64,000 nucleotides of DNA from CAVWSM01 sp963799425 (lineage in GTDB: Bacteria > Actinomycetota > Actinomycetes > Jiangellales > Jiangellaceae). The stretch covers positions 124,001-188,000 of the forward strand of contig CAWCXA010000007.1 of the NCBI GenBank assembly GCA_963799425.1, given 5' to 3'. The position numbers were made by a program, and so were the translations under genes. Below the pieces are notes generated by a model. The model saw nothing but the letters and a program-made list of their open reading frames with translations, had not been told where the DNA came from and did no database searches. Positions within the stretch are counted from its first letter, which is position 1; each line of letters begins with the position of its first letter. Shown piece after piece: positions 1 through 8,077 of the stretch.

Positions 1-1
1 A

Positions 2-946
2 TTCATGACGGACATGGGCGTCGTTGAAACCAACGGCACACCGATCACCCCCCACCCGTCGATGGTCCTGGGGTCCCGCGAGGTGGCGCCGCTCGACATG
101 GCCAACGCGTTCGCGACGTTCGCCGCGCGTGGCGTCTACTGCGAGCCGAACGCCATCACCGAGATGCTCGACCGCAACGGCCAACCGATGCCAATCCCGG
201 CGCCCAACTGCCGGCAGCTGCTCGACCAGGCCCAGACCGACACCATCAACGACGTCCTCCGCGGCGTCATCGATGGCCCTGACGGCGGCCGCACCGGCCG
301 CAACCTGAGCATTGGCCGCCCAGCCGCTGGAAAGACCGGAACGACCAACCAGGAACTTGCCGTCTGGTTCTCCGGGTACACGCCGCAGCTCGCAGCCTCC
401 ATGGCGGTTGGCGACGTCGACCTGCCACGTGAGTCGATGCGCGGCATCGTCCTGAAGGGCGCAAAGCAGTTCTCCGCATGTGGTGGGTGCATCCCTGGAC
501 CGATGTGGCGCGACGCGATGCGAGCAGCGCTCGACGGTGTCCCCGCCAGCGACTTTGTCGCGCCAAACCCAGAGGCCGTCGCCAGTCTCCGGGGCAACGT
601 CCCGGACGTCCGTGGCCTGCAGGTCTCTCAGGCGGTCGAGGAGCTGACTCGCGCCGGCTTCAACGTCGAGGTGGGCGGCGAGGTCGACTCTGACCTGCCG
701 CCAGGCACGGTCGTCTACACCAACCCGCGGTCGGGAAGCAGCCACCCTGCTGGCGGCACAGTGCGCCTCTTCGTGGCCGGTGCGCAGGCTGCCCCGGCGC
801 CCGCGCCGGCCGTCGTGCCGCCCGTCGTTGCCGCACCACAGCTGCCCGACATCCTGGCGCCCTTCATCGCGCCACTCGACGGTCAAGGCGGCAACGGCCA
901 GGGGGACGGGAATGGCGGCCGCCGCGGAGGCCGCGGACCCGGCTAG
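2..946 (+). CDS. Class A penicillin-binding protein, C-terminal part (PASTA domain)
   Basis: The reading frame is open at the window edge, so the N-terminus (transglycosylase and the SxxK/SxN part of the transpeptidase) lies outside. About 314 residues are visible. They hold the end of the transpeptidase domain with its KTG box (KTGTT, visible residues about 111-115), one PASTA-like segment (about 200-262) and a Pro/Ala- then Gly-rich tail. The family makes peptidoglycan by glycan polymerisation and peptide cross-linking outside the membrane; PASTA modules bind peptidoglycan or beta-lactams. A metallophosphoesterase gene lies 1.5 kb downstream, as for the mycobacterial ponA2 region, so a PonA2-like assignment is likely but inferred. 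It ends convergently with the Clp_N gene. Confidence 0.9.
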   Translation, partial: FMTDMGVVETNGTPITPHPSMVLGSREVAPLDMANAFATFAARGVYCEPNAITEMLDRNGQPMPIPAPNCRQLLDQAQTDTINDVLRGVIDGPDGGRTGRNLSIGRPAAGKTGTTNQELAVWFSGYTPQLAASMAVGDVDLPRESMRGIVLKGAKQFSACGGCIPGPMWRDAMRAALDGVPASDFVAPNPEAVASLRGNVPDVRGLQVSQAVEELTRAGFNVEVGGEVDSDLPPGTVVYTNPRSGSSHPAGGTVRLFVAGAQAAPAPAPAVVPPVVAAPQLPDILAPFIAPLDGQGGNGQGDGNGGRRGGRGPG

Positions 947-1057
947 CCGCGCCAGTCTCCGCCGAACATGTTGTTGACGCCAGATTTCACTGGGATTCGG
1001 GGAGCAACCACATGATCGCCGGGCGACAAGCGCATGGTCGTCCCGGGAAACGACGGG

Positions 1058-1633
1058 TCACGCGGCGTCCTTCGTCGCACTGATCGTGGCGCGACGCAGT
1101 GCGTCCAGATCGGTTCCACGGTCGGCAAGGATCTTGGCAGCGAGTCCGTTACCTTCCCGGATCAGCCCGAGCAGGATGTGCTCGGTGCCGATGTAGTTGT
1201 GCTTGAGCAGCAAGGCCTCTCGCAGCGCCAGCTCGAGAACCTTCTTAGCGCGCGGGGAAAACCGTCCACCTCGCCGGCGGCGGCGGAACGGCCCGCGCCG
1301 TGGTTCGTCATCCGCCTGGCTGAGGGCGTCGGGTCCGAACGTCTCCTCGATGCGGCCCAATACGGCTTCCACATCGATGCCGACGGCGCGCAACGCGTCG
1401 GCCTCGTCCGCAGTGAACAGCCCAGGCGCGGGACCGACGACCTCGACCACCGCGGCACGTACGGCATCGATCTCGAGCCCCTGAGCGCGGAGCACCCGAC
1501 CGGCGATCCCGTCGGAAGCGACCAGCGCGATCAACAGGTGCTCGGTGCCGACACGCCGTTGCGAGAGCCGCTCGCTCTCCTCCACGGCACGGTGTACGAC
1601 CTCGCGCGCTGCTTTCGTGAACCGCTCGAACAT
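1058..1633 (-). CDS. Clp N-terminal-domain protein (no ATPase)
   Basis: This 191-residue protein contains two Clp_N (ClpC/ClpA N-domain) repeats. The first begins at MFERFTKAAREVV and has VGTEHLLIALV; the second is near the C-terminus with NYIGTEHILLGLI. A charged Arg-rich linker separates them. No AAA+ Walker motifs follow, so it is not a Clp ATPase. In ClpC the N-domain binds adaptors and substrates, so a free N-domain protein may act as an adaptor, decoy or substrate receptor (inference). I chose the ATG at 1633 because the domain starts there; the open frame further upstream runs into the HTH gene. The gene lies 8 bp after the HTH gene and is probably co-transcribed from the palindromic promoter at 1864-1908. 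Confidence 0.85.
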   Translation of the reverse strand: MFERFTKAAREVVHRAVEESERLSQRRVGTEHLLIALVASDGIAGRVLRAQGLEIDAVRAAVVEVVGPAPGLFTADEADALRAVGIDVEAVLGRIEETFGPDALSQADDEPRRGPFRRRRRGGRFSPRAKKVLELALREALLLKHNYIGTEHILLGLIREGNGLAAKILADRGTDLDALRRATISATKDAA

Positions 1634-1641
1634 GACGTCCC

Positions 1642-1860
1642 TCACTCCCCAACGCTGTGCGCATGCTTCTTGTGCACGGCCTGCTTGCTGACCTCGAGCA
1701 CATCGGCAATCTCTTGCCACGACCAGGCCTGACGCCGCGCGTTGCGCACCTGCAGAGCCTCCAGCGTGTCGGCCAATCGGCGAAGCGCCAGCACCGCGCG
1801 CAGACCGGCCCGGACGTCCGGACCAGCTGCCGCGGCTGCCAAGTCAGTTGCCTGAGTCAT
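1642..1860 (-). CDS. Small helix-turn-helix regulator of the Clp_N operon
   Basis: This is a 72-residue protein. The C-terminal half contains a predicted HTH (WSWQEIADVLEVSKQAVHKKH, residues about 46-66). The N-terminal half is Ala/Leu-rich and helical. It is the first gene of a two-gene unit with the Clp_N protein. The start codon at 1860 lies 7 nt after a TACGGT -10 element, so translation is probably leaderless. The promoter is covered by two perfect 16-bp palindromes, which makes autoregulation by this protein the simplest hypothesis. Pairs of a small HTH protein with a Clp_N protein are common in actinobacteria. The specific DNA site is not one I can match to a named regulon. Confidence 0.8.
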   Translation of the reverse strand: MTQATDLAAAAAGPDVRAGLRAVLALRRLADTLEALQVRNARRQAWSWQEIADVLEVSKQAVHKKHAHSVGE

Positions 1861-1863
1861 ACC

Positions 1864-1908
1864 GTCAACCGTAGTTGACGCGGCGCTGAGTTGTCAACCG
1901 GGGTTGAC
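1864..1908 (-). promoter_or_regulatory. Promoter with two palindromic operators, HTH/Clp_N operon
   Basis: Two perfect inverted repeats are visible: GTCAAC-CGTA-GTTGAC at 1864-1879 and GTCAAC-CGGG-GTTGAC at 1893-1908. Their centres are 29 bp apart. On the minus strand a consensus -35 TTGACA (1897 to 1892), an 18-bp spacer and a -10 TACGGT (1873 to 1868) fall exactly inside the distal and proximal palindromes. The start codon follows 7 nt after the -10. This layout fits tight repression by a dimeric HTH protein, most simply the adjacent gene product. Confidence 0.75.
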
Positions 1909-1914
1909 ACAAAT

Positions 1915-2370
1915 TCAGCTGCCCAGGTGGCGCCTGACTTCGGCCGCGACAGCCGCTCCGTCGACACGGCCGGCTACCCGTGGCGTCACGATTTTCATCA
2001 CAGCGCCCATGCCGCGGGGGGAGTCAGCCCCGGACTCCGCGACGGCCTCGGCGACCAGGGAGGTGAGCTCCTCGGCGGACAGCGGCGCCGGGAGATACTC
2101 CGCCAGCACCTCCGCCTCGGACTCCTCGCGCGCCGCCAGCTCTGTACGGCCGGCATCGGTGAATGCAGTGGCTGCCTCGCGGCGCTTCTTCGACTCCTTG
2201 TTGAGGACGCCCACGACCTCGTCGTCGGAGAGCTCGCGAGCTTCCTTCCCGGCGACCTCGGCGGTGGTTACGGCGGTGAGTGCCATGCGCAGCGTGGCCG
2301 TACGCAATTCGTCGCGAGCGCGCATGGCCGAAGTCAAATCGGCTCGGAGGCGCTCCTTGAGGGTCGTCAT
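1915..2370 (-). CDS. GatB/YqeY domain-containing protein
   Basis: A 151-residue YqeY-like protein, made of two small helical domains. These are related to the tail domain of GatB, which binds tRNA in the amidotransferase complex. The sequence begins MTTLKERLRADLTSAMRARDELRTATLRM and contains the typical LAEYLP motif near residue 93. The family's molecular role is not established. I prefer the ATG at 2370 over the one at 2379 because the GAGG ribosome site is about 10 nt upstream of the former and almost touches the latter. The gene sits between the divergent metallophosphoesterase gene and the HTH/Clp_N operon. Confidence 0.88.
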   Translation of the reverse strand: MTTLKERLRADLTSAMRARDELRTATLRMALTAVTTAEVAGKEARELSDDEVVGVLNKESKKRREAATAFTDAGRTELAAREESEAEVLAEYLPAPLSAEELTSLVAEAVAESGADSPRGMGAVMKIVTPRVAGRVDGAAVAAEVRRHLGS

Positions 2371-2420
2371 GCGCGTCATCCTCGCAGGTCAGCTACCCGT
2401 TGATCTGCGACCATTGGCGC

Positions 2421-3326
2421 GTGACTGCAGGCCAGAACATCGCCCGAGCTGCGTTGGCGACCGCCGGAATCGCTGTCGGCTGCGTGACGTACGCCGCTGC
2501 GTACGAGGTGCGCTCGTTCCGCCTGCGGCGGTTCACGATCCCCGTCCTCGCGCCAGGCAGCAAGCCGTTGACCGTGCTGCACATCTCCGACCTGCACATG
2601 ACGCCTGGGCAGCGGCGCAAGCGTGACTGGGTGCGGTCGTTGGCCGAGCTGCAGCCCGACCTGGTCGTCAACACCGGTGACAACCTGAGCCACCGTGAGG
2701 CGGTACCCGAAGTCCTCGACGCCGTCGGCCCGCTGCTCGACGTGCCGGGGGTGTTCGTATTCGGGTCCAATGACTACTTCGCGCCACGGCTGCGCAACCC
2801 GGCCCGCTACCTGTTCACCCACAAACCGCAAGTGCGCGACGTCGAGGACCTGCCGTGGGGCGACTTGCGGGATGGGTTCCTCGACGCCGGCTGGCTCGAC
2901 CTGACCAACGCCCGAGGCACGCTGAAGGCCGGCGAACGGACGCTGTCGTTCGGCGGGGTCGACGACCCACACCTGCGTCGCGACCGTTACGAGGAGATCG
3001 CCGGACCTGGCGATCCCGCCGCCGATCTCGCGATCGGGGTCACGCACGCGCCGTACCTCCGCACGCTCGACGCGTTCACCCGCGATGGCTACCCGCTGAT
3101 CCTCGCCGGCCACACGCACGGCGGGCAGCTCTGCGTCCCTGGCTATGGCGCCCTGGTGACCAACTGCGACCTGGATGCGCGGCGCGTCAAAGGCGTGCAC
3201 CGACACGCTTCGGGCGGTCGTACGGCGATGATGCACGTGTCCGCCGGCCTAGGGACGTCTCCGTTTGCGCCCGTGCGCTTTGCCTGCCCGCCCGAGGCCA
3301 GCCTGCTGACGCTGGTTGCGCGCTGA
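2421..3326 (+). CDS. Membrane-anchored metallophosphoesterase
   Basis: A protein of about 301 residues with an N-terminal hydrophobic segment (about residues 5-28), then a calcineurin-like phosphoesterase domain. The metal-binding blocks are all visible: HISDLHM, NTGDN, FGSNDY (the family's GNHD block) and GHTHGGQ. It should hydrolyse phosphoester bonds with a dinuclear metal centre; the substrate is unknown. The GTG at 2421 is chosen over a TTG at 2400; neither has a strong ribosome site, so the start is uncertain. It lies beside ponA as in mycobacteria (Rv3682/Rv3683), suggesting a cell-envelope role. That functional link is inference. Confidence 0.85.
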   Translation: MTAGQNIARAALATAGIAVGCVTYAAAYEVRSFRLRRFTIPVLAPGSKPLTVLHISDLHMTPGQRRKRDWVRSLAELQPDLVVNTGDNLSHREAVPEVLDAVGPLLDVPGVFVFGSNDYFAPRLRNPARYLFTHKPQVRDVEDLPWGDLRDGFLDAGWLDLTNARGTLKAGERTLSFGGVDDPHLRRDRYEEIAGPGDPAADLAIGVTHAPYLRTLDAFTRDGYPLILAGHTHGGQLCVPGYGALVTNCDLDARRVKGVHRHASGGRTAMMHVSAGLGTSPFAPVRFACPPEASLLTLVAR

Positions 3327-3421
3327 CGTCCGTACGACGGCCGTGCGGCGGTCGCTGGGGCGCCCGTACGAATCCGGTTTCGTGGCACCCCTCGCGCTCG
3401 GTTACACTCAACCGGCGTCCG

Positions 3422-3495
3422 CGGGCTGTAGCGCAGCTTGGTAGCGCGCCTCGTTCGGGTCGAGGAAGTCGTGGGTTCAAATCCCGCCAGCCCGA
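3422..3495 (+). tRNA. tRNA-Pro(CGG)
   Basis: A full cloverleaf can be folded. Acceptor CGGGCTG (3422-3428) pairs with CAGCCCG, and the discriminator base is A. The anticodon stem CCTCG/CGAGG encloses TTCGGGT with anticodon CGG. The T arm is GTGGG-TTCAAAT-CCCGC. CCA is not encoded. Confidence 0.95.
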
Positions 3496-3504
3496 CGCTC
3501 ACAC

Positions 3505-3543
3505 GAAGCGGCCGGTGTCCCTGCTGGGGACGCCGGCCGCTTC
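3505..3543 (+). terminator. Strong hairpin downstream of tRNA-Pro
   Basis: A 17-bp stem (3505-3521 with 3527-3543, one G-T pair) closes a 5-nt loop, starting 9 nt after the tRNA. No long T-tract follows, as is usual in high-GC actinobacteria. It probably ends the tRNA transcript. Confidence 0.7.
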
Positions 3544-3640
3544 GCTGCTTGGCGTAGCGAACATGCGCTTGGCGCTCGCCGAACATGCGACCGACGACCG
3601 AATCCGCGTGAAATGGGGCGCCAACCGCATGGTCGGCGGG

Positions 3641-4714
3641 TCAGGCGGCAGACAGCTCGGCCGCGACGAGCTCGGCGATCTGCGCCGTGTTGAGTGCGGC
3701 GCCCTTGCGCAGGTTGTCGCCGCATAGGAACAGTTCGAGCGCCCGCGGCTCGTCCAACGACTGGCGCAGGCGTCCGACCCAGGTGGGGTCGGTGCCCACG
3801 ACATCAGCTGGGGTTGGGAACTCGCCGCGCGCCGGGTCGTCGTACAGCACGATTCCTGGAGCTGACCGCAGCGTTTCGCGGGCCGCGTCGACCGGCACCT
3901 CCCGCTCGAAGACGGCGTGCACCGACAACGAGTGCGTGGTCACGACCGGCACTCGCACGCAGGTCGCCGCCACCCGCAGCCCAGGCAGCCCAAGGATCTT
4001 GCGTGACTCGTTGCGGACCTTGAGCTCCTCGCTCGACCAGCCATCGTCCTTGAGCGAGCCGGCCCAGGGCACGACGTTGAGCGCGAGCGGGGCGGGAAAT
4101 GGCCCGAGGTCCTCGCCGACGACACGGCGGACGTCCCCCGGATGAGTACCGAGCTCGCGGTTACCCGCCACCTTGGCGATCTGGTCGTGCAGCGCGTCAA
4201 TGCCGGCCTGACCCGCACCGGAGGCCGCCTGGTACGACGCGACTACCAGCTCCTCGAGCCCGAACTCGGCGTGCAACGCGCCCATCGCCACGATCATCGA
4301 CAGGGTCGTGCAGTTGGGGTTGGCGATGATGCCGCGTGGGCGGTTGCGTGCCGTGACGGCGTTGACCTCGGGCACGACGAGTGGCACATCGGGGTCCATC
4401 CGGAAAGCGCCGGAGTTGTCGACCGCGATCGCGCCGCGCGCTGCGGCCACCGGTGCCCACTGCGCCGATACCTCGTCGGGTACGTCGAACATCGCGACGT
4501 CGATGCCGTCGAACGCCTCCTCCGAGAGCGCCACGACCTCGAGCTCCTGGCCGCGACAGACCAGCTTGCGGCCAGCAGAGCGCGCCGACGCGATGAGCCG
4601 TATTTCCCCCCACACGTCCTCGCGCGTCGAAAGCAGCTCGAGCATCACCGTGCCGACCGCGCCGGTGGCGCCCACGACAGCCAGGCTGGGCTTGCGGTTG
4701 GCGTGCTTGGTCAC
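3641..4714 (-). CDS. asd: Aspartate-semialdehyde dehydrogenase
   Basis: A 357-residue enzyme that reduces aspartyl-4-phosphate to aspartate semialdehyde with NADPH, the branch step to lysine/diaminopimelate, threonine and methionine. The N-terminal Rossmann motif GATGAVG (about 15-21) and the catalytic cysteine in NPNCTT (C135) are visible. Length is normal for the family. The GTG start at 4714 overlaps the ask stop codon in a GTGA junction, so the two genes are translationally coupled. It has its own weak downstream context: the convergent side holds only the tRNA-Pro terminator region. Confidence 0.96.
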   Translation of the reverse strand: MTKHANRKPSLAVVGATGAVGTVMLELLSTREDVWGEIRLIASARSAGRKLVCRGQELEVVALSEEAFDGIDVAMFDVPDEVSAQWAPVAAARGAIAVDNSGAFRMDPDVPLVVPEVNAVTARNRPRGIIANPNCTTLSMIVAMGALHAEFGLEELVVASYQAASGAGQAGIDALHDQIAKVAGNRELGTHPGDVRRVVGEDLGPFPAPLALNVVPWAGSLKDDGWSSEELKVRNESRKILGLPGLRVAATCVRVPVVTTHSLSVHAVFEREVPVDAARETLRSAPGIVLYDDPARGEFPTPADVVGTDPTWVGRLRQSLDEPRALELFLCGDNLRKGAALNTAQIAELVAAELSAA

Positions 4715-5229
4715 CGACCAGTCCCTCCGTAAATGACAGCCTCTTGATCACCGTCAAGGTCGAACGCCGTGTGTGCGGCAGACACCGCTGCGTCGACGTC
4801 GTCGGCGCGTACGACCACGGAGATGCGGATCTCCGACGTGGAGATCATCTCGATGTTGACACCCGCCTTGGCGAGAGCCCCGAAGAAGTCGGCGGAGACA
4901 CCCGGGTGGCTGCGCATGCCCGCCCCGACGAGCGAAACCTTGCCGATCTTCTCGTCGAAGCGCACGCCGATGAAGCCGACCTGCTCGCGGATCGCCTCGA
5001 GCGCGAGCAACGCCGTCGGCCCGTCGGACTTGGGCAACGTGAACGAGATGTCCGTGCGACCGGTGCCCTCGGCGGAGACGTTCTGGACGATCATGTCGAT
5101 GTTGGTGCCGGCATCGGCGATGGCGCGGAAGATCGCGGCCGCCTCACCGACGACGTTGGGCACGCCAACGACCGTGATCTTGCCCTCGCTCCGGTCGTGG
5201 GCGACGCCCGAGATGATCGGCTGCTCCAC
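4711..5229 (-). other. Internal in-frame start for aspartate kinase beta subunit
   Basis: An in-frame GTG at 5229 is preceded by GGAG at 5-nt spacing and begins VEQPIISGVAHDRSEGK. This corresponds to the beta start of corynebacterial LysC. The product would be 172 residues, the same length as I recall for the Corynebacterium beta subunit, containing both ACT domains. An alpha2beta2 enzyme is therefore expected. Visible: start codon and ribosome site. Inferred: actual use. Confidence 0.7.
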
Positions 5230-5985
5230 GGGTGCTCCGTTCGTCGAGTCGTACGACGCCACGACCCAGGTCCCCTCGAGAGTCGAGAAGCTGGATCGGA
5301 CGTGGATGGGCAGGTTGAATCGGCGGGCGTACTCCACACAGCGCAGGTGCAGCACCTTGGCGCCGCAGGCCGCCATCTCGAGCATCTCCTCGAACGTGAT
5401 GCGGGCGAGGCGCCGGGCGGCCGGCACGATGCGCGGGTCGGCGCTGAACACACCGTCGACATCGGTGTAGATCTCGCAGACGGACGCATCGAGCGCGGCC
5501 GCGAGTGCCACTGCCGTCGTGTCGGACCCACCCCGGCCGAGCGTGGTGATGTCCTTGCTGTCCTGACTCACGCCCTGAAAGCCGGCAACAATCGGGATCG
5601 CGCCGTCGTCCAGTGCCTGCTGGATGCGGCTCGGCGTGACGTCGATGATGCGTGCCTTGCCATGCGCAGCATCGGTGATCACGCCCGCCTGACTGCCCGT
5701 GAACGACCGGGCGACGTGGCCGCGACGGGCGATCGCCATCGCTAGCAATGCCATCGAGATGCGCTCGCCGGCGGTCAGCAGCATGTCGAGCTCGCGGCCC
5801 GGCGGCTGGTCGCTCACCCGCTGAGCCAGGTCGAGCAGCTCATCCGTCGTGTCGCCCATCGCAGAGACAATGACGACGACTTGGTTGCCGGCCTCCTTGG
5901 TGGCGACAATGCGGGCGGCCACCCGCTTGATGGCATCTGCGTCGGCCAGAGAGGAGCCGCCGTACTTCTGGACGACCAGGGCCAC
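4711..5985 (-). CDS. ask: Aspartate kinase
   Basis: A 424-residue enzyme that phosphorylates aspartate, the first and feedback-regulated step of the aspartate family. The N-terminal kinase domain starts VALVVQKYGGSSLAD, with the KxGGSS ATP/substrate motif. The C-terminal third holds two ACT domains that bind lysine/threonine. I chose the GTG at 5985, preceded by an AGGGAGAG-type ribosome site; the long in-frame extension upstream to 6414 is not homologous to the family. An internal GTG at 5229 should also produce a separate beta subunit (see that entry). It forms an operon with asd. Confidence 0.95.
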   Translation of the reverse strand: MALVVQKYGGSSLADADAIKRVAARIVATKEAGNQVVVIVSAMGDTTDELLDLAQRVSDQPPGRELDMLLTAGERISMALLAMAIARRGHVARSFTGSQAGVITDAAHGKARIIDVTPSRIQQALDDGAIPIVAGFQGVSQDSKDITTLGRGGSDTTAVALAAALDASVCEIYTDVDGVFSADPRIVPAARRLARITFEEMLEMAACGAKVLHLRCVEYARRFNLPIHVRSSFSTLEGTWVVASYDSTNGAPVEQPIISGVAHDRSEGKITVVGVPNVVGEAAAIFRAIADAGTNIDMIVQNVSAEGTGRTDISFTLPKSDGPTALLALEAIREQVGFIGVRFDEKIGKVSLVGAGMRSHPGVSADFFGALAKAGVNIEMISTSEIRISVVVRADDVDAAVSAAHTAFDLDGDQEAVIYGGTGR

Positions 5986-6178
5986 GGCGCGGACTCTCCC
6001 TGTGCTCGACGTCTCCGGTGGAGTGGATGCGACGTCAAGTCTAACGAGACGGTTACGGGCGTTCGGGCTTGTCCGTTTTGTGGGACGTCCGCCTCGGACA
6101 GCGGAACACGGGAAGTCTTGCCGTGGCCGCGCTCTCAGGGGTTTAGGCTGCCGCCAGCAACCAAGCCACGGAGGACGC

Positions 6179-7096
6179 GTGACAGGCGGTATTCGTGCCC
6201 GCGGAGTGCGGCGAACCTTCGGCGATGTGGTCGCCGTCGACCACATGGACCTCACTGCCAGGCCGGGTGAGGTCACCGCACTGGTCGGCCCCAATGGCGC
6301 AGGCAAAACCACGCTGCTGCTGATGATGGCGACCCTGCTGCAGCCCGACTCAGGCGACATCGAGGTCGCGGGGTTCGACACTGTCCACGAAGCGACGGCT
6401 GTGCGCGAGGCCATGGGCTGGATGCCGGACGTGTTCGGCGTCTACGAGTCGCTTACCGCTCGAGAGGTGCTGCGGTTCGCTGCTGCGGCCTACCGCATCG
6501 CACCGGCTGCCGCCGACGCACGCATCATCGAGCTGCTGGCGCTGGTGCACCTGACCGAGTTCACGGACCGTCCGGTACACGTGCTCTCCCGCGGTCAGAA
6601 GCAGCGGCTCGGCTTGGCCCGGGCGGTGATCCACGACCCCGCGGTCCTGCTGCTCGACGAGCCGGCAGCCGGACTCGACCCGCGCAGCCGCGTCGAGCTG
6701 AGGGATCTGATGCGGACGTGGGCGGCGGAAGGCCGCACCGTGGTCGTCTCCTCGCACGTGCTCGCCGAGCTGGAGCACACCGCCGACCGCGTCGTGTTTG
6801 TCTCCGCCGGTCGTACGGTCTCCGAGGAGGCGGTCTCCGATCTGGCCCGCGAGCAGCACCGGCCGTGGCGGTTGCGCGCGCTCGACCCGCCCGAGCTGCT
6901 CGCGCGGCTACAGGCGTACGGCCTCGATCCGCAGCCGTCTGCTACCGACGGATGCGAGGTGCTGCTGTCGAGTGACGTGGCGGCCGCGGATCTGCTGGCA
7001 CGGCTGCTCGCCGACGGCGTACGCGTCGTCTCGTCGGCACCGGCCGGCAGCACCCTGGAGACGGCCTACCTCGCGATGACGGAGGAGCGGCGATGA
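6179..7096 (+). CDS. ABC transporter ATP-binding protein
   Basis: A 305-residue ATPase. Walker A GPNGAGKT (37-44), signature LSRGQKQRLGLARAV and Walker B VLLLDEPAAGLDP are all present. A C-terminal extension of about 80 residues is typical of ABC-2 exporters for drugs or sodium. The GTG start at 6179 has GGAGG four nt upstream; the longer open frame from 5849 is antisense to ask. It ends in an ATGA overlap with the permease gene, so the two form one exporter. The substrate cannot be told from sequence. The 190-bp region upstream is shared with the divergent ask promoter. Confidence 0.92.
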   Translation: MTGGIRARGVRRTFGDVVAVDHMDLTARPGEVTALVGPNGAGKTTLLLMMATLLQPDSGDIEVAGFDTVHEATAVREAMGWMPDVFGVYESLTAREVLRFAAAAYRIAPAAADARIIELLALVHLTEFTDRPVHVLSRGQKQRLGLARAVIHDPAVLLLDEPAAGLDPRSRVELRDLMRTWAAEGRTVVVSSHVLAELEHTADRVVFVSAGRTVSEEAVSDLAREQHRPWRLRALDPPELLARLQAYGLDPQPSATDGCEVLLSSDVAAADLLARLLADGVRVVSSAPAGSTLETAYLAMTEERR

Positions 7097-8071
7097 CCTG
7101 GTGGGGCGTGCGCGCGATGGCCGAGCAGGAATTCCGGTTGCGGCTGCGAGCCGGCCGCTGGATCTGGCTACTCGCATCGTGGTTCGTCGTATTGCTGGGC
7201 TTCACGCTGCTCGAGTTCTGGGCGCTGACGGTGTCCGAGGAGGACGAGATCGGGACACCGATGTTCGGCGGGCTCATGCTGTTCGTGCTCGCCCTCGGGC
7301 TGCTCGTCGTGCCGGCGCTGACCAGCCAGTCGATCAACGGCGACCGCGAACGCGGGGTGCTCGCCCCCCTGCAGGTGACGCTACTGTCGCCACGCGAGAT
7401 CGCGGTCGGCAAGCTGGTCGCTGCCTGGGCCACCGCTCTCGTCTTCCTGGCGTTGACGTTGCCGATGGTCGTGTTCTGCCTGCTCATGGGCGGCGTCGGC
7501 ATCAGCCGCGTCGTCGTGACGCTCGTGGTCGTGGCGCTGCTGCTCGGCGCATTCGCAGCTGTCTCGCTCGGCTGGTCGGCAGTCATGGCCCGTACGACGA
7601 CATCGGCGGTCCTCTCGTACCTCACGGTGTTCGCGCTCAGCGTCGGCACGCCGATTGCGTTCGGGCTGGGGCTGGCGATCACAACCACCGACGAGACGGT
7701 CTCGGATGGGTTTTCGGAGACCACGTTCACGAGGACCGAGAGTCACCCGGAGCGCGTCTGGTGGCTGCTCGCGCCCAACCCGTTCGTGGTTCTCGCCGAC
7801 GCGGCGCCGCGGGTGCCGCCCGAGCGTGATCCGGTCACCGGCGCGGTGCAGTCCAACCCGGCCGACCCACTTAGGCGGCCTGAGTGAGGCGGTGCGCCTG
7901 CTGCGTGAGCCGGAGCGCTTCGACGGATCTGTCTCCGACAACGGGGGTGGACCCGTCTGGCCGTACGGTCTCGCATTCGACTTACTGCTCGGCGCCGGCG
8001 GTGTTGCGTTGGCGACTCGTCGGCTGCACACGCCGTATGCCAAGTTGCCGCGCGCAGTGCGCGTCGCCTGA
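7093..8071 (+). CDS. ABC-2 type permease (frameshift near 7873)
   Basis: This is the membrane partner of the preceding ATPase. About six hydrophobic segments are visible, starting with WIWLLASWFVVLLGF. The first frame stops at 7887 after NPADPLRRPE, but the adjacent frame continues immediately with GGLSEAVRLLREPERF and then VWPYGLAFDLLLGAGGVALATRR to 8071. Removing one base near 7873 (CCACTT-A-GGCGGC) joins the two into one protein of about 325 residues whose last transmembrane helix is restored. It could be a real inactivating mutation or a sequencing/assembly indel. Transport substrate unknown. Confidence 0.8.
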
Positions 8072-8077
8072 GCCGCG

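Noticed and set aside
1864..1908. LexA or ClgR operator
   Set aside because: LexA sites are GAAC-N4-GTTC and ClgR sites GTTCGC-N4-GCGAAC; the GTCAAC-N4-GTTGAC sequence fits neither.
4744..5745. Plus-strand open frame of 333 codons opposite ask
   Set aside because: Antisense to a conserved enzyme; no homologous domain.
7860..7890. Programmed ribosomal frameshift in the ABC permease
   Set aside because: No slippery heptamer, ribosome-site stimulator or downstream structure; a simple indel explains it.
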